DNA of 64,000 nt from Pseudoalteromonas luteoviolacea (GTDB lineage: Bacteria > Pseudomonadota > Gammaproteobacteria > Enterobacterales > Alteromonadaceae). The notes under the pieces are model-generated. The model had not been told where the DNA came from and ran no database searches. It worked only from the letters and a program-made list of their open reading frames with translations. The position numbers were made by a program, and so were the translations under genes. Location: the NCBI RefSeq assembly GCF_001750165.1, contig NZ_CP015411.1, positions 3,506,001 to 3,570,000 of the forward strand, in the 5' to 3' direction. Shown here piece after piece: positions 9,885 to 19,355 of the stretch (positions are counted from its first letter, which is position 1; every line of letters begins with the position of its first letter).

Positions 9885-11393
9885 ATGACCTATAACCCTT
9901 TGAATGACGGTCCAGATTGGACTTTTGAAAGATTAGAAATGTATCAAGCCGAGATTGCTCGAGTTGCTGAGCACTATCGACTTGATACCTACCCTAATCA
10001 GATAGAAGTAATTACCGCCGAGCAGATGATGGACGCCTACTCCAGTGTGGGCATGCCCATTGGTTACGCACATTGGTCTTACGGCAAAAAGTTCATTCAA
10101 ACTGAACAAAATTACAAACGCGGTCAAATGGGGCTTGCATATGAAATTGTAATTAACTCAGATCCCTGTATTGCTTATTTGATGGAAGAAAACACCTTGC
10201 CAATGCAGGCATTGGTGATGGCACATGCTTGTTATGGACATAATTCTTTTTTCAAAGGCAACTACTTATTTAAAACATGGACCGATGCCTCTTCAATAAT
10301 CGACTACTTGGTGTTTGCCAAAAACTACGTCGCAGAGTGTGAGCAAAAGTATGGCATTGAAGAAGTAGAAAATTTATTAGATTCATGTCATGCATTAATG
10401 AATTATGGTGTTGATCGGTACAAACGTCCACAGCAAATCTCTTTATTTGAAGAGCAAAAACGTCAAAAAGAGCGCGAGGACTACCTACAATCACAAGTTA
10501 ATGAGCTATGGAAAACAATTCCAACAAGCAAGCAGGAGGATACTGAAGATTTACCTCAGTTCCCATCAGAACCACAAGAGAATATATTGTATTTCATAGA
10601 AAAAAATGCACCTTTATTAGAATCGTGGCAGCGAGAAATAATTAGGATCGTAAGAAAGATCTCGCAGTATTTTTACCCACAAAGGCAGACTCAAGTCATG
10701 AATGAGGGTTGGGCTACTTTTTGGCACTACACCATTCTTAATCATTTATATGATGAGGGTAAATTAAGTGATGCATTTATGCTGGAGTTTTTACAAAGCC
10801 ATACCAATGTCGTCTACCAACCCCCTTATAACAGCAAATTTTATTCGGGTATAAACCCCTATGCGCTTGGCTTTAATATGATGGTTGATATTAGACGTAT
10901 TTGCGAAAACCCTACAGCAGAAGACAAAGAGTGGTTTCCTGAGTTTGCCGGTAAAGACTGGCTAGATACACTGCATTTCGCGATGGAAAATTTTAAAGAC
11001 GAAAGTTTCGTTAGCCAGTTTTTATCGCCGAAAATAATTCGCGACTTCAAGTTATTTACGATATTAGATAAGGAGTCTTCTCCTCACCTTGAGGTGAAAG
11101 CAATTCATGATGAAGCCGGTTATCAGAAAGTAAGAAATAGTCTATCTGCGCACTATAACCTCAGCAATAACGAGCCGAATATTCAAGTGTACAAAGTGGA
11201 TGTACGAGGAGACAGGTCCCTAACATTAAGATATGTCCCTCAAGACAAGATCCCTCTAGCTGAATCGAAGATAGAGGTACTCAAGCATTTATACAGGCTC
11301 TGGGGCTTTGAGGTAAGGCTTGAACAAGTAGAAGATGATGGCAGTATTAATATGCTTGGCCAATGCCCTCCAGCAAGCTCTGAGAACGACTAA
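9885..11393 (+). CDS. SpoVR family protein (YcgB-like)
   Basis: The 502-residue protein starts MTYNPLNDGPDWTFERLEMY and carries the conserved SpoVR segments ending with the MNEGWATFWHYTI block around residue 270. Family proteins are about 500 residues. In Bacillus SpoVR affects spore cortex formation; in non-sporulating bacteria it is linked genetically to prkA and yeaH. It follows yeaH by 18 bp with a GAGGGGAAG ribosome site, so the three genes are co-transcribed. The molecular function is unknown. Confidence 0.93.
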   Translation: MTYNPLNDGPDWTFERLEMYQAEIARVAEHYRLDTYPNQIEVITAEQMMDAYSSVGMPIGYAHWSYGKKFIQTEQNYKRGQMGLAYEIVINSDPCIAYLMEENTLPMQALVMAHACYGHNSFFKGNYLFKTWTDASSIIDYLVFAKNYVAECEQKYGIEEVENLLDSCHALMNYGVDRYKRPQQISLFEEQKRQKEREDYLQSQVNELWKTIPTSKQEDTEDLPQFPSEPQENILYFIEKNAPLLESWQREIIRIVRKISQYFYPQRQTQVMNEGWATFWHYTILNHLYDEGKLSDAFMLEFLQSHTNVVYQPPYNSKFYSGINPYALGFNMMVDIRRICENPTAEDKEWFPEFAGKDWLDTLHFAMENFKDESFVSQFLSPKIIRDFKLFTILDKESSPHLEVKAIHDEAGYQKVRNSLSAHYNLSNNEPNIQVYKVDVRGDRSLTLRYVPQDKIPLAESKIEVLKHLYRLWGFEVRLEQVEDDGSINMLGQCPPASSEND

Positions 11394-11404
11394 ATCAGCA
11401 CAGG

Positions 11405-11440
11405 CCTACAATACATATATTTAGTTATCTGTATTGTAGG
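11405..11440. repeat. 10-bp inverted repeat downstream of spoVR
   Basis: CCTACAATAC and GTATTGTAGG are perfect complements separated by 16 bases. There is no following T run, so it is a weak terminator at best; it may protect the 3' end of the transcript. I see no gene in the rest of 11394–11697. Confidence 0.5.
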
Positions 11441-11697
11441 TCCACCTCAGGCAAGCTTGCTCAATTGTGATTACTATAGGCAAAACCTGTTGAACCCATG
11501 TCAGTCTCACGGTTATAGCTAATCGCGTTATGTCTCACCTAAAATCCAGTTGATTGTTACGAAGCCATACAACGGTAAGCTAGGAGAATCAAGAGGAAAC
11601 CGCTCTCACAGTGCTGACCGTCGCAATTCCTTAAAAAGAAAACTACGACGCAAGCTCTTCAAAAATAAGCACTACAATCATTTTTTGAAATCTTGAA

Positions 11698-12669
11698 CTA
11701 TGGTGACATGCTAGGATCATACACAGTAACTTTATTTCGACCAGTCTCTTTGGATTGATACAATGCTGTGTCTGTCGCTTCAATCCACTGCTCATGCTTT
11801 TCAAAAGCATCATCATAACAAGCAATGCCCAAGCTCACTGTAAGTTTAATTTCTTTATTATCATAATAGATGACAGAGTTCTCTATCATGCTACGTAGTC
11901 GCTCTGCAAAAATTAACGCACCATCCGCATCGGTATCAACAAGCGTCACGGCAAATTCTTCGCCACCATACCTGCCTGCAACATCAGTCTCACGCAAAGT
12001 TTTTTTCAACAGATCTGAGATATGTCGTATCGCTTCATCGCCACCGCTATGTCCATATACATCGTTAATTTTTTTAAAAAAGTCGATATCAAACATGAGT
12101 AAGCAACTTGTGCCATGGTTGCGCTTTAAACGTTTAAATTCAGTTCTTGAACATTCTTCCCAATATCCCCTATTGGATAACTTAGTTAAAGCATCTGTAC
12201 GACTCATCTCTTCTAATGTTTTATTAGCCTTCTCAAGCTCAAGCTTATTCATGGCCTCATCAGTGACATCATAAAGAATCACGCAAATATGCCCCACCTC
12301 CCCAGTTAAGGTTGTAAGCGGAATAAATGTCGCATTTTGGTACATGTACTCGGCCTTACCTGTTATCGGCCGATAATTTTTAAATTTGAATATATAAGGC
12401 TGTTGCTCCCAAATAGTAAATGAGCGGTTTTTCAGCACAAATACTGGTTCAGCTTTCCCACGGAACCAGGACTCATCAATACTGGGGAATAAATCAAATA
12501 CGTCTTTATCTTTTACCGCGCTCGGTAATAGACCGGAGTGATTCTCCATAAAGCCATTCCAAACACATACTCGATAGTCTCTGTCTAAAACAACTAACCC
12601 AACATCTACCGTGTTAAACATATCCATTAACCAATGGATTTCATTCATATCAAAATCAGATGCAGGCAT
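11698..12669 (-). CDS. PAS domain diguanylate cyclase (GGDEF)
   Basis: The 323-residue protein has an N-terminal PAS domain (about residues 10–135), a helical linker and a GGDEF domain (about 155–318). The active-site motif is GGEEF at 235–239, and an intact RxxD product-inhibition site (R226–D229) lies exactly five residues before it, so an active cyclase with c-di-GMP feedback is expected. No membrane segment is seen, so it is cytoplasmic. Its start lies 4 bp after the stop of the response regulator gene, so the two form an operon and the regulator probably controls or receives the c-di-GMP signal. Confidence 0.92.
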   Translation of the reverse strand: MPASDFDMNEIHWLMDMFNTVDVGLVVLDRDYRVCVWNGFMENHSGLLPSAVKDKDVFDLFPSIDESWFRGKAEPVFVLKNRSFTIWEQQPYIFKFKNYRPITGKAEYMYQNATFIPLTTLTGEVGHICVILYDVTDEAMNKLELEKANKTLEEMSRTDALTKLSNRGYWEECSRTEFKRLKRNHGTSCLLMFDIDFFKKINDVYGHSGGDEAIRHISDLLKKTLRETDVAGRYGGEEFAVTLVDTDADGALIFAERLRSMIENSVIYYDNKEIKLTVSLGIACYDDAFEKHEQWIEATDTALYQSKETGRNKVTVYDPSMSP

Positions 12670-12673
12670 AATT

Positions 12674-13678
12674 CTAATCTTCTAATAAGTATGCGACTTT
12701 GTATCTCAACGTCTTCAGAGAGTCTTCTGTGAACAACAGCATCAAATCGCAGTTAATATTATGGTGTTCAATTCCGTAGCTAATTTCTATTGCCAATGTC
12801 CTCTGCCACCTTGACTTGTTGGCTTTAACCAACTCAGACACTTCACAATGCTGACCAAGAACGACTGGGTGTCCTTGGCTAAAAGGCATATCTAACTGCT
12901 TAGATAGTCCGGTGAGAATAGCGCCTATCAAGATATTACTAATATCCATTAGTAATTCCAGCTCTACCTTTTGGTTTAATTCACCGTTGTACTTCATTAA
13001 TGAAGCAACCTCTTTAAAGCTAGAGTCATTCAGTAACAACAAAGCTTCACCTGAGACACCACCACCAATAAATCCCTGACACACACCAGAAGTCGAAGCA
13101 TTAGCGTCAATGGCCTGTAGCGCCATATGTAACTCATTCACTTCAAGCACATTAACGTTCGGAATAGGTAGCTCAACGAATACATTGAGTAATCTAGCCA
13201 ATAAGTCACCAGCTTGACCCATAGCAACATTCGCTATCTCTTGATAAATATCGCGAAGTTCAGGCTCTACTTGCTCTCCAAGTTTATGCACTAAGCTTTC
13301 GCGGATAGCCTTATCCTTGATCCCATGCTGCGTAATAATTTCTTCAAGTTTATTCGCATCACACGGTTTGCGGATAAAATCAATCGCGCCTAATTCCATC
13401 ACACGCTGGTGCGCATTAGGTTGAATATCACCAGAAACAACGACGGTAAGTACATTTAGGTCCTGCTCCTGTATCGCTTGCAGAACCTCATATCCATCCA
13501 TATGGGGCATATTTAAATCTAAAAACAATATTTCTGGTGAGATTTGTTTAATTTTTTCAATACAATCCAATCCATGTTCTGCAAATTCAACTTTAATATC
13601 CCAGTCATCAGGCAAAGAACGCGCGAGCTGCCGCCTTGCAAGTTTGGAGTCATCACAGATTAGGACGGGTGTAGACAT
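12674..13678 (-). CDS. Response regulator with CheC-like phosphatase domain
   Basis: The first ~120 residues are a receiver domain (ICDDSKLARRQ with the acidic pair; phosphoacceptor Asp in FLDLNMPHMDG; Lys in FIRKPCD). The rest is a CheC-like domain with two helices bearing the CheC/CheX-type signature: DIYQEIANVAMGQAG (D-x3-E-x2-N) and ELLMDISNILIGA, where Asp replaces Glu. CheC proteins dephosphorylate phospho-receivers, so this protein may remove phosphate from its own or another receiver. It heads an operon with a diguanylate cyclase. There is no DNA-binding domain. Confidence 0.88.
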   Translation of the reverse strand: MSTPVLICDDSKLARRQLARSLPDDWDIKVEFAEHGLDCIEKIKQISPEILFLDLNMPHMDGYEVLQAIQEQDLNVLTVVVSGDIQPNAHQRVMELGAIDFIRKPCDANKLEEIITQHGIKDKAIRESLVHKLGEQVEPELRDIYQEIANVAMGQAGDLLARLLNVFVELPIPNVNVLEVNELHMALQAIDANASTSGVCQGFIGGGVSGEALLLLNDSSFKEVASLMKYNGELNQKVELELLMDISNILIGAILTGLSKQLDMPFSQGHPVVLGQHCEVSELVKANKSRWQRTLAIEISYGIEHHNINCDLMLLFTEDSLKTLRYKVAYLLED

Positions 13679-13866
13679 AAAGGCTCTCTATTTATCGGGT
13701 GCACTACCCAAAATTCTAATTATAGTTATCAAACAGCAGTGTTTAGATTAAATATGTTAATCAATGCATGATTAATTTACAATCCAAAATACTACCAAAG
13801 CTTGGTTATATAAAATCAGTATAATACACTGACGTGAATTGCGAAAAATTTAAAAAGGAATACGTT

Positions 13867-14454
13867 ATGCGTAGAGTCCCCTTTATCACAACAGCCCTAT
13901 TCGCTTTGAGCTGTTTTTCTGTAAGTGCAGCGTTCGATGAAAATCTACTAGACAAAGGTAAGGTTACTGCTGGAGGCAAGCCAGTTACTTTACTCGGCTC
14001 TGGAGTGAAAATTGGTGATCAAGCGCCTGACTTTAAGGTCGTTAATGCCGACTTCACCCCCGTCTCATTATCAACGTTTGAAGGTAAAGCAGTTTTAATT
14101 AGCGTAGTGCCTAGTTTAGATACTGGCATTTGCAGTCTGCAAACTAAGTACTTTAATGAAAAAGTTGCAAGTGAGTACCCGAATATTGCGATGCTAACAA
14201 TAAGCACAGATTTACCATTCGCTCAAAAACGGTTTTGCAAACAAGAAAACGTTGACAAAGTCCAGACTCTCTCTGATGCCGTTTGGCGCAATTTTGGCGA
14301 ACAATATGGTTTATTGATAAAAGACATGGGCTTATTAAGTAGGGCCGTGTTTATTCTAGATAAGGAGCACAAGGTAAAATATAAGCAGTTAATTAGCAAC
14401 CTTGCTTCCGAACCTAACTACGATGAAGTGATAAGTACACTAAAAACGCTTTAA
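13867..14454 (+). CDS. tpx: Thiol peroxidase Tpx with N-terminal signal peptide
   Basis: The 195-residue protein has a typical signal peptide (MRRVPFITTALFALSCFSVSAAF) followed by an atypical 2-Cys peroxiredoxin of the Tpx family. The peroxidatic Cys89 is in PSLDTGICS and the resolving Cys124 in DLPFAQKRFC, matching the E. coli Tpx pattern. E. coli Tpx lacks a cleavable signal, so this version is probably exported to the periplasm, where its reductant is not obvious. The ATG at 13867 has an AAAAAGGAA site; an earlier in-frame ATG would bury the signal peptide. Confidence 0.9.
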   Translation: MRRVPFITTALFALSCFSVSAAFDENLLDKGKVTAGGKPVTLLGSGVKIGDQAPDFKVVNADFTPVSLSTFEGKAVLISVVPSLDTGICSLQTKYFNEKVASEYPNIAMLTISTDLPFAQKRFCKQENVDKVQTLSDAVWRNFGEQYGLLIKDMGLLSRAVFILDKEHKVKYKQLISNLASEPNYDEVISTLKTL

Positions 14455-14482
14455 GTCACCAGTATATTATATTGATGAGATA

Positions 14483-14521
14483 TAAAAAGCCCCCAATTGA
14501 ACTCAATCGGGGGCTTTTTTA
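14483..14521. terminator. Bidirectional terminator between tpx and htpG
   Basis: A 12-bp stem with one mismatch (AGCCCCC outer arm) is flanked by A and T runs on the two sides, so it can end transcripts from tpx (plus) and htpG (minus). Confidence 0.85.
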
Positions 14522-14543
14522 GTATGCTCAAGTCGGCACTGAA

Positions 14544-16460
14544 TTATTTGCTTAAATCCAGCATTAACTTGTTAAGGCGCGTTACAAACCCCACAGGGTC
14601 TTTTAAGCTGCCACGCTCAGCCAACAAAGCTTGGTCTAGTAGTACTTCAGACCATTGGGCGAACTTATCTTCATCTTGCTCATCATTTAGGTGTTTTACC
14701 AACTGATGCTCTGGGTTAAGTTCAAATATTGGCTTGCTCTCTGGTGCAGATTGGCCAATCGACTCCATTAGCTTCTGCATTTGTGAACTCATGTCATGAT
14801 CATCAACAACGACACAAGCCGGAGAATCTGTAAGACGATGCGTAAAACGGACTTCTTTAACCTTATCACCTAGAGATTCTGTAATACGCTCTACAAGACC
14901 TGCAACTTCTTTCTCGCTCTCTTCCTGTGCTTTTTTAGACTCTTCATCTTCTAGATTTCCTAAATCTAAATCGCCACGCGTGATTGATTGGAATTGCTTA
15001 CCATCAAACTCTGTCAGATGACCCATCATCCACTCATCAACACGATCTGACATAAGAAGTACTTCAATGCCTTTCTTGCGGAAGATTTCTAAGTGAGGAG
15101 AGCTCTTTGCGGTTGCAAAGCTGTCTGCAACTACATAATAAATCTTATCTTGGCCTTCTTGCATACGTTCAACATACTGAGCGAGAGACACATTCTGTGT
15201 GCTTTCATCTGTATGTGTAGAACTAAAACGAAGCAACCTAGCAATGGCTTCTTTGTTTGCCGCATCTTCTGCTGGACCTTCTTTGATCACCTGACCAAAC
15301 TCATTCCAGAAAGTTTGGTATTCATCTGCCTTGTTCTTACCCATTCTATCGAGCATTTTAAGGACACGAGATGTACAACCTTTACGGATAGCTTGTGTAA
15401 TTTTGTTGTCTTGCAGAATTTCACGAGATACATTAAGCGGTAAATCGTTAGAATCAAGCAAACCTTTAACGAATCGAAGGTAACTTGGCATGAACTGCTC
15501 AGCATCATCCATAATAAATACACGCTGAACATATAATTTTAAACCAGTTTGACGGTCACGATTCCAAAGATCAAATGGCGCTTTCTTAGGAATATAAAGT
15601 AAGCTAGTGTACTCTGTTTTACCTTCTACTTTATTGTGTGCCCAAGTAAGTGGTTCTTCCCAATCGTGGCCAACATGCTTATAGAACTCTTTATATTCTT
15701 CTTCTGACACTTCTGACTTATCGCGAGTCCACAGTGCTGTTGCTCGGTTGATTGCTTCCCATTCACCAGGCTGGGCTTCTATTTTTTCCCCATCAGGACC
15801 TTCGGATTCAGGCACAGGCGCTTTAAACATTTCTACAGGGATAGAGATATGGTCTGAGTATTTAGTGATGATTGAACGTAAACGGAAGTCATCTAAAAAC
15901 TCATTTTCATCTTCACGTAAGTGAAGCACGATTTCGGTACCACGATCTGCTTTTTCAATTTCAGCAAGACTATATTCGCCTTCCCCTTTAGATTGCCACT
16001 CTACCGCAGATTGTTCACCTGCTTTACGAGTGCGAACGGTTACTTCATCAGCAACAATAAACGCAGAATAGAAGCCAACACCGAATTGACCAATCAATTG
16101 AGAATCTTTTGCCTGATCACCTGTTAAATTTTGGAAAAACTCAGCTGTGCCAGACTTTGCAATAGTACCCAAAGAGTTGATGACCTCATCGCGAGTCATA
16201 CCAATGCCGTTATCTGAAATAGTAACCGTATTGGCATCTTTATCTGCACTCACTCTGACTTTTAATTCAGCATCCCCATCATACAAGTCACCGTTTTGAA
16301 GTGCTAAATAACGTAATTTGTCTGCTGCATCAGACGCATTCGACACTAACTCACGCAAGAAGATCTCTTTATTTGAATATAAAGAGTGGATCATAAGGTT
16401 CAGTAGCTTACCTACATCTGTTCCAAATTGATGATTTTCTTTGTTTTTAATATCAGACAT
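14544..16460 (-). CDS. htpG: Molecular chaperone HtpG (Hsp90)
   Basis: The 638-residue protein starts MSDIKNKENHQFGTDVGKLL and has the GHKL ATPase signatures LRELVSNASDAADKLR, DNGIGMTRDEV and GQFGVGFYSAFIVAD, followed by the middle and C-terminal Hsp90 domains. It is an ATP-dependent cytoplasmic chaperone. In E. coli htpG follows recR; here about 2.9 kb of other genes separate them. Confidence 0.97.
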   Translation of the reverse strand: MSDIKNKENHQFGTDVGKLLNLMIHSLYSNKEIFLRELVSNASDAADKLRYLALQNGDLYDGDAELKVRVSADKDANTVTISDNGIGMTRDEVINSLGTIAKSGTAEFFQNLTGDQAKDSQLIGQFGVGFYSAFIVADEVTVRTRKAGEQSAVEWQSKGEGEYSLAEIEKADRGTEIVLHLREDENEFLDDFRLRSIITKYSDHISIPVEMFKAPVPESEGPDGEKIEAQPGEWEAINRATALWTRDKSEVSEEEYKEFYKHVGHDWEEPLTWAHNKVEGKTEYTSLLYIPKKAPFDLWNRDRQTGLKLYVQRVFIMDDAEQFMPSYLRFVKGLLDSNDLPLNVSREILQDNKITQAIRKGCTSRVLKMLDRMGKNKADEYQTFWNEFGQVIKEGPAEDAANKEAIARLLRFSSTHTDESTQNVSLAQYVERMQEGQDKIYYVVADSFATAKSSPHLEIFRKKGIEVLLMSDRVDEWMMGHLTEFDGKQFQSITRGDLDLGNLEDEESKKAQEESEKEVAGLVERITESLGDKVKEVRFTHRLTDSPACVVVDDHDMSSQMQKLMESIGQSAPESKPIFELNPEHQLVKHLNDEQDEDKFAQWSEVLLDQALLAERGSLKDPVGFVTRLNKLMLDLSK

Positions 16461-16673
16461 CGACTATATCCTAATCTAATTAGCTCACAGGATTTAACCC
16501 GTTAATCATTTTATGAAAAGATATATTGTGCTGAGGAATTGTATTTCAAGAGGAGGGCTTTAAATTTTTTTCGTATTACTTTCTAAACAGATAAAAAGCG
16601 ACCATTGATGTGACTTTCACTGCGCTCGCAAAAGAGCAAGCACAGTGCGTTGTAAAATATGAGTCAGGGATAT

Positions 16674-16976
16674 TTATGCACTTTTTTTATTTTCGAAAAC
16701 ATCCGGCTGTACATCACATTGTTCTAATAACATTAAAAAGTTCGGCTTGCCAAAAAGCATCATAACATCAAGAAGTTGTGATGCAGAAAGTTCAGTTTTA
16801 CCCGACTCCCAATTAGAAATGGTTGCCTGATCTACTGGTGTAACTAAACTCTTGCCTAACTGTGCTTGAGTCAAGTTCATATCCTGACGCAGCCTACGAA
16901 TTGTCATTTGAATGTAACGTTTAGCGTCTTGTGTTTGGGCTCTGCGAGAGCGCTCGTTTCTAGAGATTATACTCAT
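16674..16976 (-). CDS. Xre-family helix-turn-helix regulator
   Basis: The 100-residue protein has a basic N-terminus and one Cro/C1-type HTH at about residues 23–80 (MTIRRLRQDMNLTQAQLGKSL ending with ISNWESGKTELSASQLLDVM). There is no other domain, so it is probably a DNA-binding repressor of nearby genes. It stands alone between htpG and a divergent second Xre gene. Confidence 0.85.
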   Translation of the reverse strand: MSIISRNERSRRAQTQDAKRYIQMTIRRLRQDMNLTQAQLGKSLVTPVDQATISNWESGKTELSASQLLDVMMLFGKPNFLMLLEQCDVQPDVFENKKSA

Positions 16977-17150
16977 AACATATCCATATTGTTTACATCA
17001 ATATTCTGATACTGTGTATCTATTAAAGGCGTATAGCACTTTCATATCAGAAAAAATGATTAAATTAACCCCGACCCAATTAGACAACTTATAACATTTA
17101 ATGTAGGCTATCTGGGTCAACTGAGTAAATAATTGATCGGATTGGGTTAT

Positions 17151-17603
17151 ATGTCAACATCTTTTGCAACAAGACTGAAACAACTTCGAGTTTCCTTAGA
17201 AGAATCTCAAATCAGTTTTTCTGAAATACTAGATATACCTACAGCCTCGTATCGTAAGTATGAGAAGGGCGAACGTGAACCTACGTTATCTGTGATAGAA
17301 AAGTTCTTTTCACACCCTTTAACGCAAAGCCATGCATGCTGGTTAATAACAGGCGAAGAACGACCCAATGCGGACACTCCACAACCCCATATGACCCTAT
17401 CGGATACAACCCAATCGTATAATAAAGATTTTGAATCTAAATTTATTCAAACAGCAAAAGAAAGCCTATTATTTATTTGTCACTTAGGCTGGTTTAAAAG
17501 AGGTAAAGAAGTCAATTTTGAAAGCTGTGGTAAAATTTTGTTGAGAGACTTAGAGCCATTTCTAGATAAAAGCGCAGGTTCACAACAAAAGAAGGTAGGC
17601 TAA
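17151..17603 (+). CDS. Xre-family helix-turn-helix protein with C-terminal extension
   Basis: The 150-residue protein starts MSTSFATRLKQLRVSLEESQ, with a Cro/C1-like HTH in residues 1–60 (SYRKYEKGEREPTLSVIEKF) and a phage-repressor-like HACWLITGEERP segment after it. The C-terminal half is unlike known domains I recognise. It is divergent from the other Xre gene and convergent with the small membrane-protein genes. The ATG at 17151 is chosen over an upstream in-frame TTG. Confidence 0.8.
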   Translation: MSTSFATRLKQLRVSLEESQISFSEILDIPTASYRKYEKGEREPTLSVIEKFFSHPLTQSHACWLITGEERPNADTPQPHMTLSDTTQSYNKDFESKFIQTAKESLLFICHLGWFKRGKEVNFESCGKILLRDLEPFLDKSAGSQQKKVG

Positions 17604-17644
17604 CGCTAACAAAAGTAGCGCATAACCTTAGAGATTGATATGGG

Positions 17645-17989
17645 TTATTTTACTACTTTAAGTTTGCCTTTTTCTTGCTCATGTTCTTTTGATTTTATTT
17701 GATAATCTTTTGAGTCATCCCTAAACCCTTCCACACGCTTCAATGCCATTTGAACAGCATCATGCTTTGTCGTGTCGTTATCAATTTCAAGTGCTTTACC
17801 AAGGTCCATTACAATCTCGTAAGCTTCATCGTAAAGTGCATCAGGGACGCCTTCACCTACTTTAGGCTTAATAAAAACCCCTCTTATTTTTTCTTCAAAC
17901 CGGTTCAAGTTATGGCCATTAATAATAGCAGCTAAAATAAAGCAAATCACAAGGCAGTGGATCAAAAGAATAACGATAAGAAATGGCAT
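17645..17989 (-). CDS. Small single-pass membrane protein (paralogue A)
   Basis: The 114-residue protein has an N-terminal membrane segment (about residues 2–24), then a charged soluble domain. It is clearly related to the 126-residue protein at 18718–19098: both have (I)xGHxLNxxExKI just after the membrane helix, then AYEI-x2-DL and KRVE(G/A)FRD, and both end in VVK. No known family is recognised. Its ATG lies 1 bp after the stop of the membrane protein upstream, so the two are translationally coupled. Confidence 0.75.
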   Translation of the reverse strand: MPFLIVILLIHCLVICFILAAIINGHNLNRFEEKIRGVFIKPKVGEGVPDALYDEAYEIVMDLGKALEIDNDTTKHDAVQMALKRVEGFRDDSKDYQIKSKEHEQEKGKLKVVK

Positions 17990-17990
17990 A

Positions 17991-18542
17991 TTAGTATTCC
18001 TTGGCGTACTTTCTTTGCATTAGTAAATTGAATGGATATTTTGCAACCAATAAAGTTTGTGCGCTACTAAGGCAAAATATGGATATATTATAATAAAAAT
18101 TAAATATACTGATATCTAGATAACCATGAAGTACTAGTTGCAGTGTTTTGATCATCATTGCAGCCAGGGACATATAGCAGGCGTATCTAGCAACGGATGA
18201 AAAAGTGCACTCTCTAATCGCGTGCAAAAGAGTTAAAGCAATGATAAAAGAGGCATTACCACATGCTGCAATAAAGTAATATATTTGCCTTCTAATCATT
18301 TTATCCATATGCAGTTCGTAGAGGTAATCTAGAAGATGCTGAAATAAAATAAAGCTTGCAATACTGGTCAATGCAGTCAAAAAGCAAGAGTGTAATTCAT
18401 GATCAGACTTATTTTTCAAGTTTTTATTGCGCACAAAAACAAGTTCTAACCAACGTTCTTTAAAAAGATAAAGAAAACTTATAACGACCAAACAGCCTAA
18501 TCCCATAAAGAACAGTGCTGCTATATCTAAAAAATCATTCAT
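17991..18542 (-). CDS. Multi-pass membrane protein, unknown function
   Basis: The 183-residue protein is very hydrophobic, with about four or five membrane segments (around residues 7–27, 52–70, 86–106, 119–137 and 146–166). No family is recognised. It lies between two paralogous single-pass proteins on the same strand and is coupled to the downstream one by a 1-bp gap, so the three probably form one membrane complex. Confidence 0.7.
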   Translation of the reverse strand: MNDFLDIAALFFMGLGCLVVISFLYLFKERWLELVFVRNKNLKNKSDHELHSCFLTALTSIASFILFQHLLDYLYELHMDKMIRRQIYYFIAACGNASFIIALTLLHAIRECTFSSVARYACYMSLAAMMIKTLQLVLHGYLDISIFNFYYNISIFCLSSAQTLLVAKYPFNLLMQRKYAKEY

Positions 18543-18717
18543 AAAACCAAGCTATCGTTTTAAAGTGATAAGGTAATGACTAGTAAAACATTGTATGAAT
18601 ACAATGACTGCATTATTACTGTTAACTTCTACCAAAACCAACTGTATACGTTTTTAATCTCATGAAAAACTTCATTTAAGTGTTAGAGCCTATTCTCATA
18701 TCGGTATAATAGTGGTA

Positions 18718-19098
18718 TTACTTTACCACCCATAAGCTGGCTTTTTTATCACCTGATATTTTTTGGCCTATGTCATTCAATACGTCAAGATCTTGTTCAG
18801 CATCCTGTTTTTGGTCTCGGAATGCTTCTACACGCTTAAACACACTCTTGACTCCATTATACTTGACCATATCATTATTACATTCTAAGACAACGGCTAG
18901 GTCATCAATTATCTCATAAGCTTGATGATAATCCTTTTCAGAGATTTCTTTATCTTCAGGGATCTTATCTCGTTCAATCACATTTTTGATTTTTCTTTCT
19001 AGAAAATTCAAACTATGTCCTTTGATTATCACAGTGATACAAATAGCGATAACAAGAATATAAAGCAATGTAGCAGCGATGAGCATTATCACGATCAA
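18718..19098 (-). CDS. Small single-pass membrane protein (paralogue B)
   Basis: The 126-residue protein has one N-terminal membrane segment (about residues 2–24) and a cytoplasmic-looking acidic/basic domain. It shares the pattern IKGHSLNFLERKIKNVI, AYEIIDDLAVVLE and KRVEAFRD with the 114-residue protein at 17645–17989, including the final VVK. It is the first gene of the presumed three-gene set. Function unknown. Confidence 0.75.
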   Translation of the reverse strand: MIVIMLIAATLLYILVIAICITVIIKGHSLNFLERKIKNVIERDKIPEDKEISEKDYHQAYEIIDDLAVVLECNNDMVKYNGVKSVFKRVEAFRDQKQDAEQDLDVLNDIGQKISGDKKASLWVVK

Positions 19099-19355
19099 AA
19101 CCTTATTATATCTAGCTAACTAAGGTAGAAGATTAGATTTGCTCACATTTCTTAATTTTAAACAACCCCATATAAGCCAAAGCTAAAAAAAAGAGAGGTT
19201 AAATAACAAAGATTTGGGTCAATCTAATCATATAAAAACTTCAGTTACTCGATGATAAATTTCTCCATACCTAATTGCAACTTTTAATTTTACAACTTGT
19301 AAACAAACCAGGTTGAGCGAGTGTATTTAGTACAACACAGAAGAAAAAGTAACTG

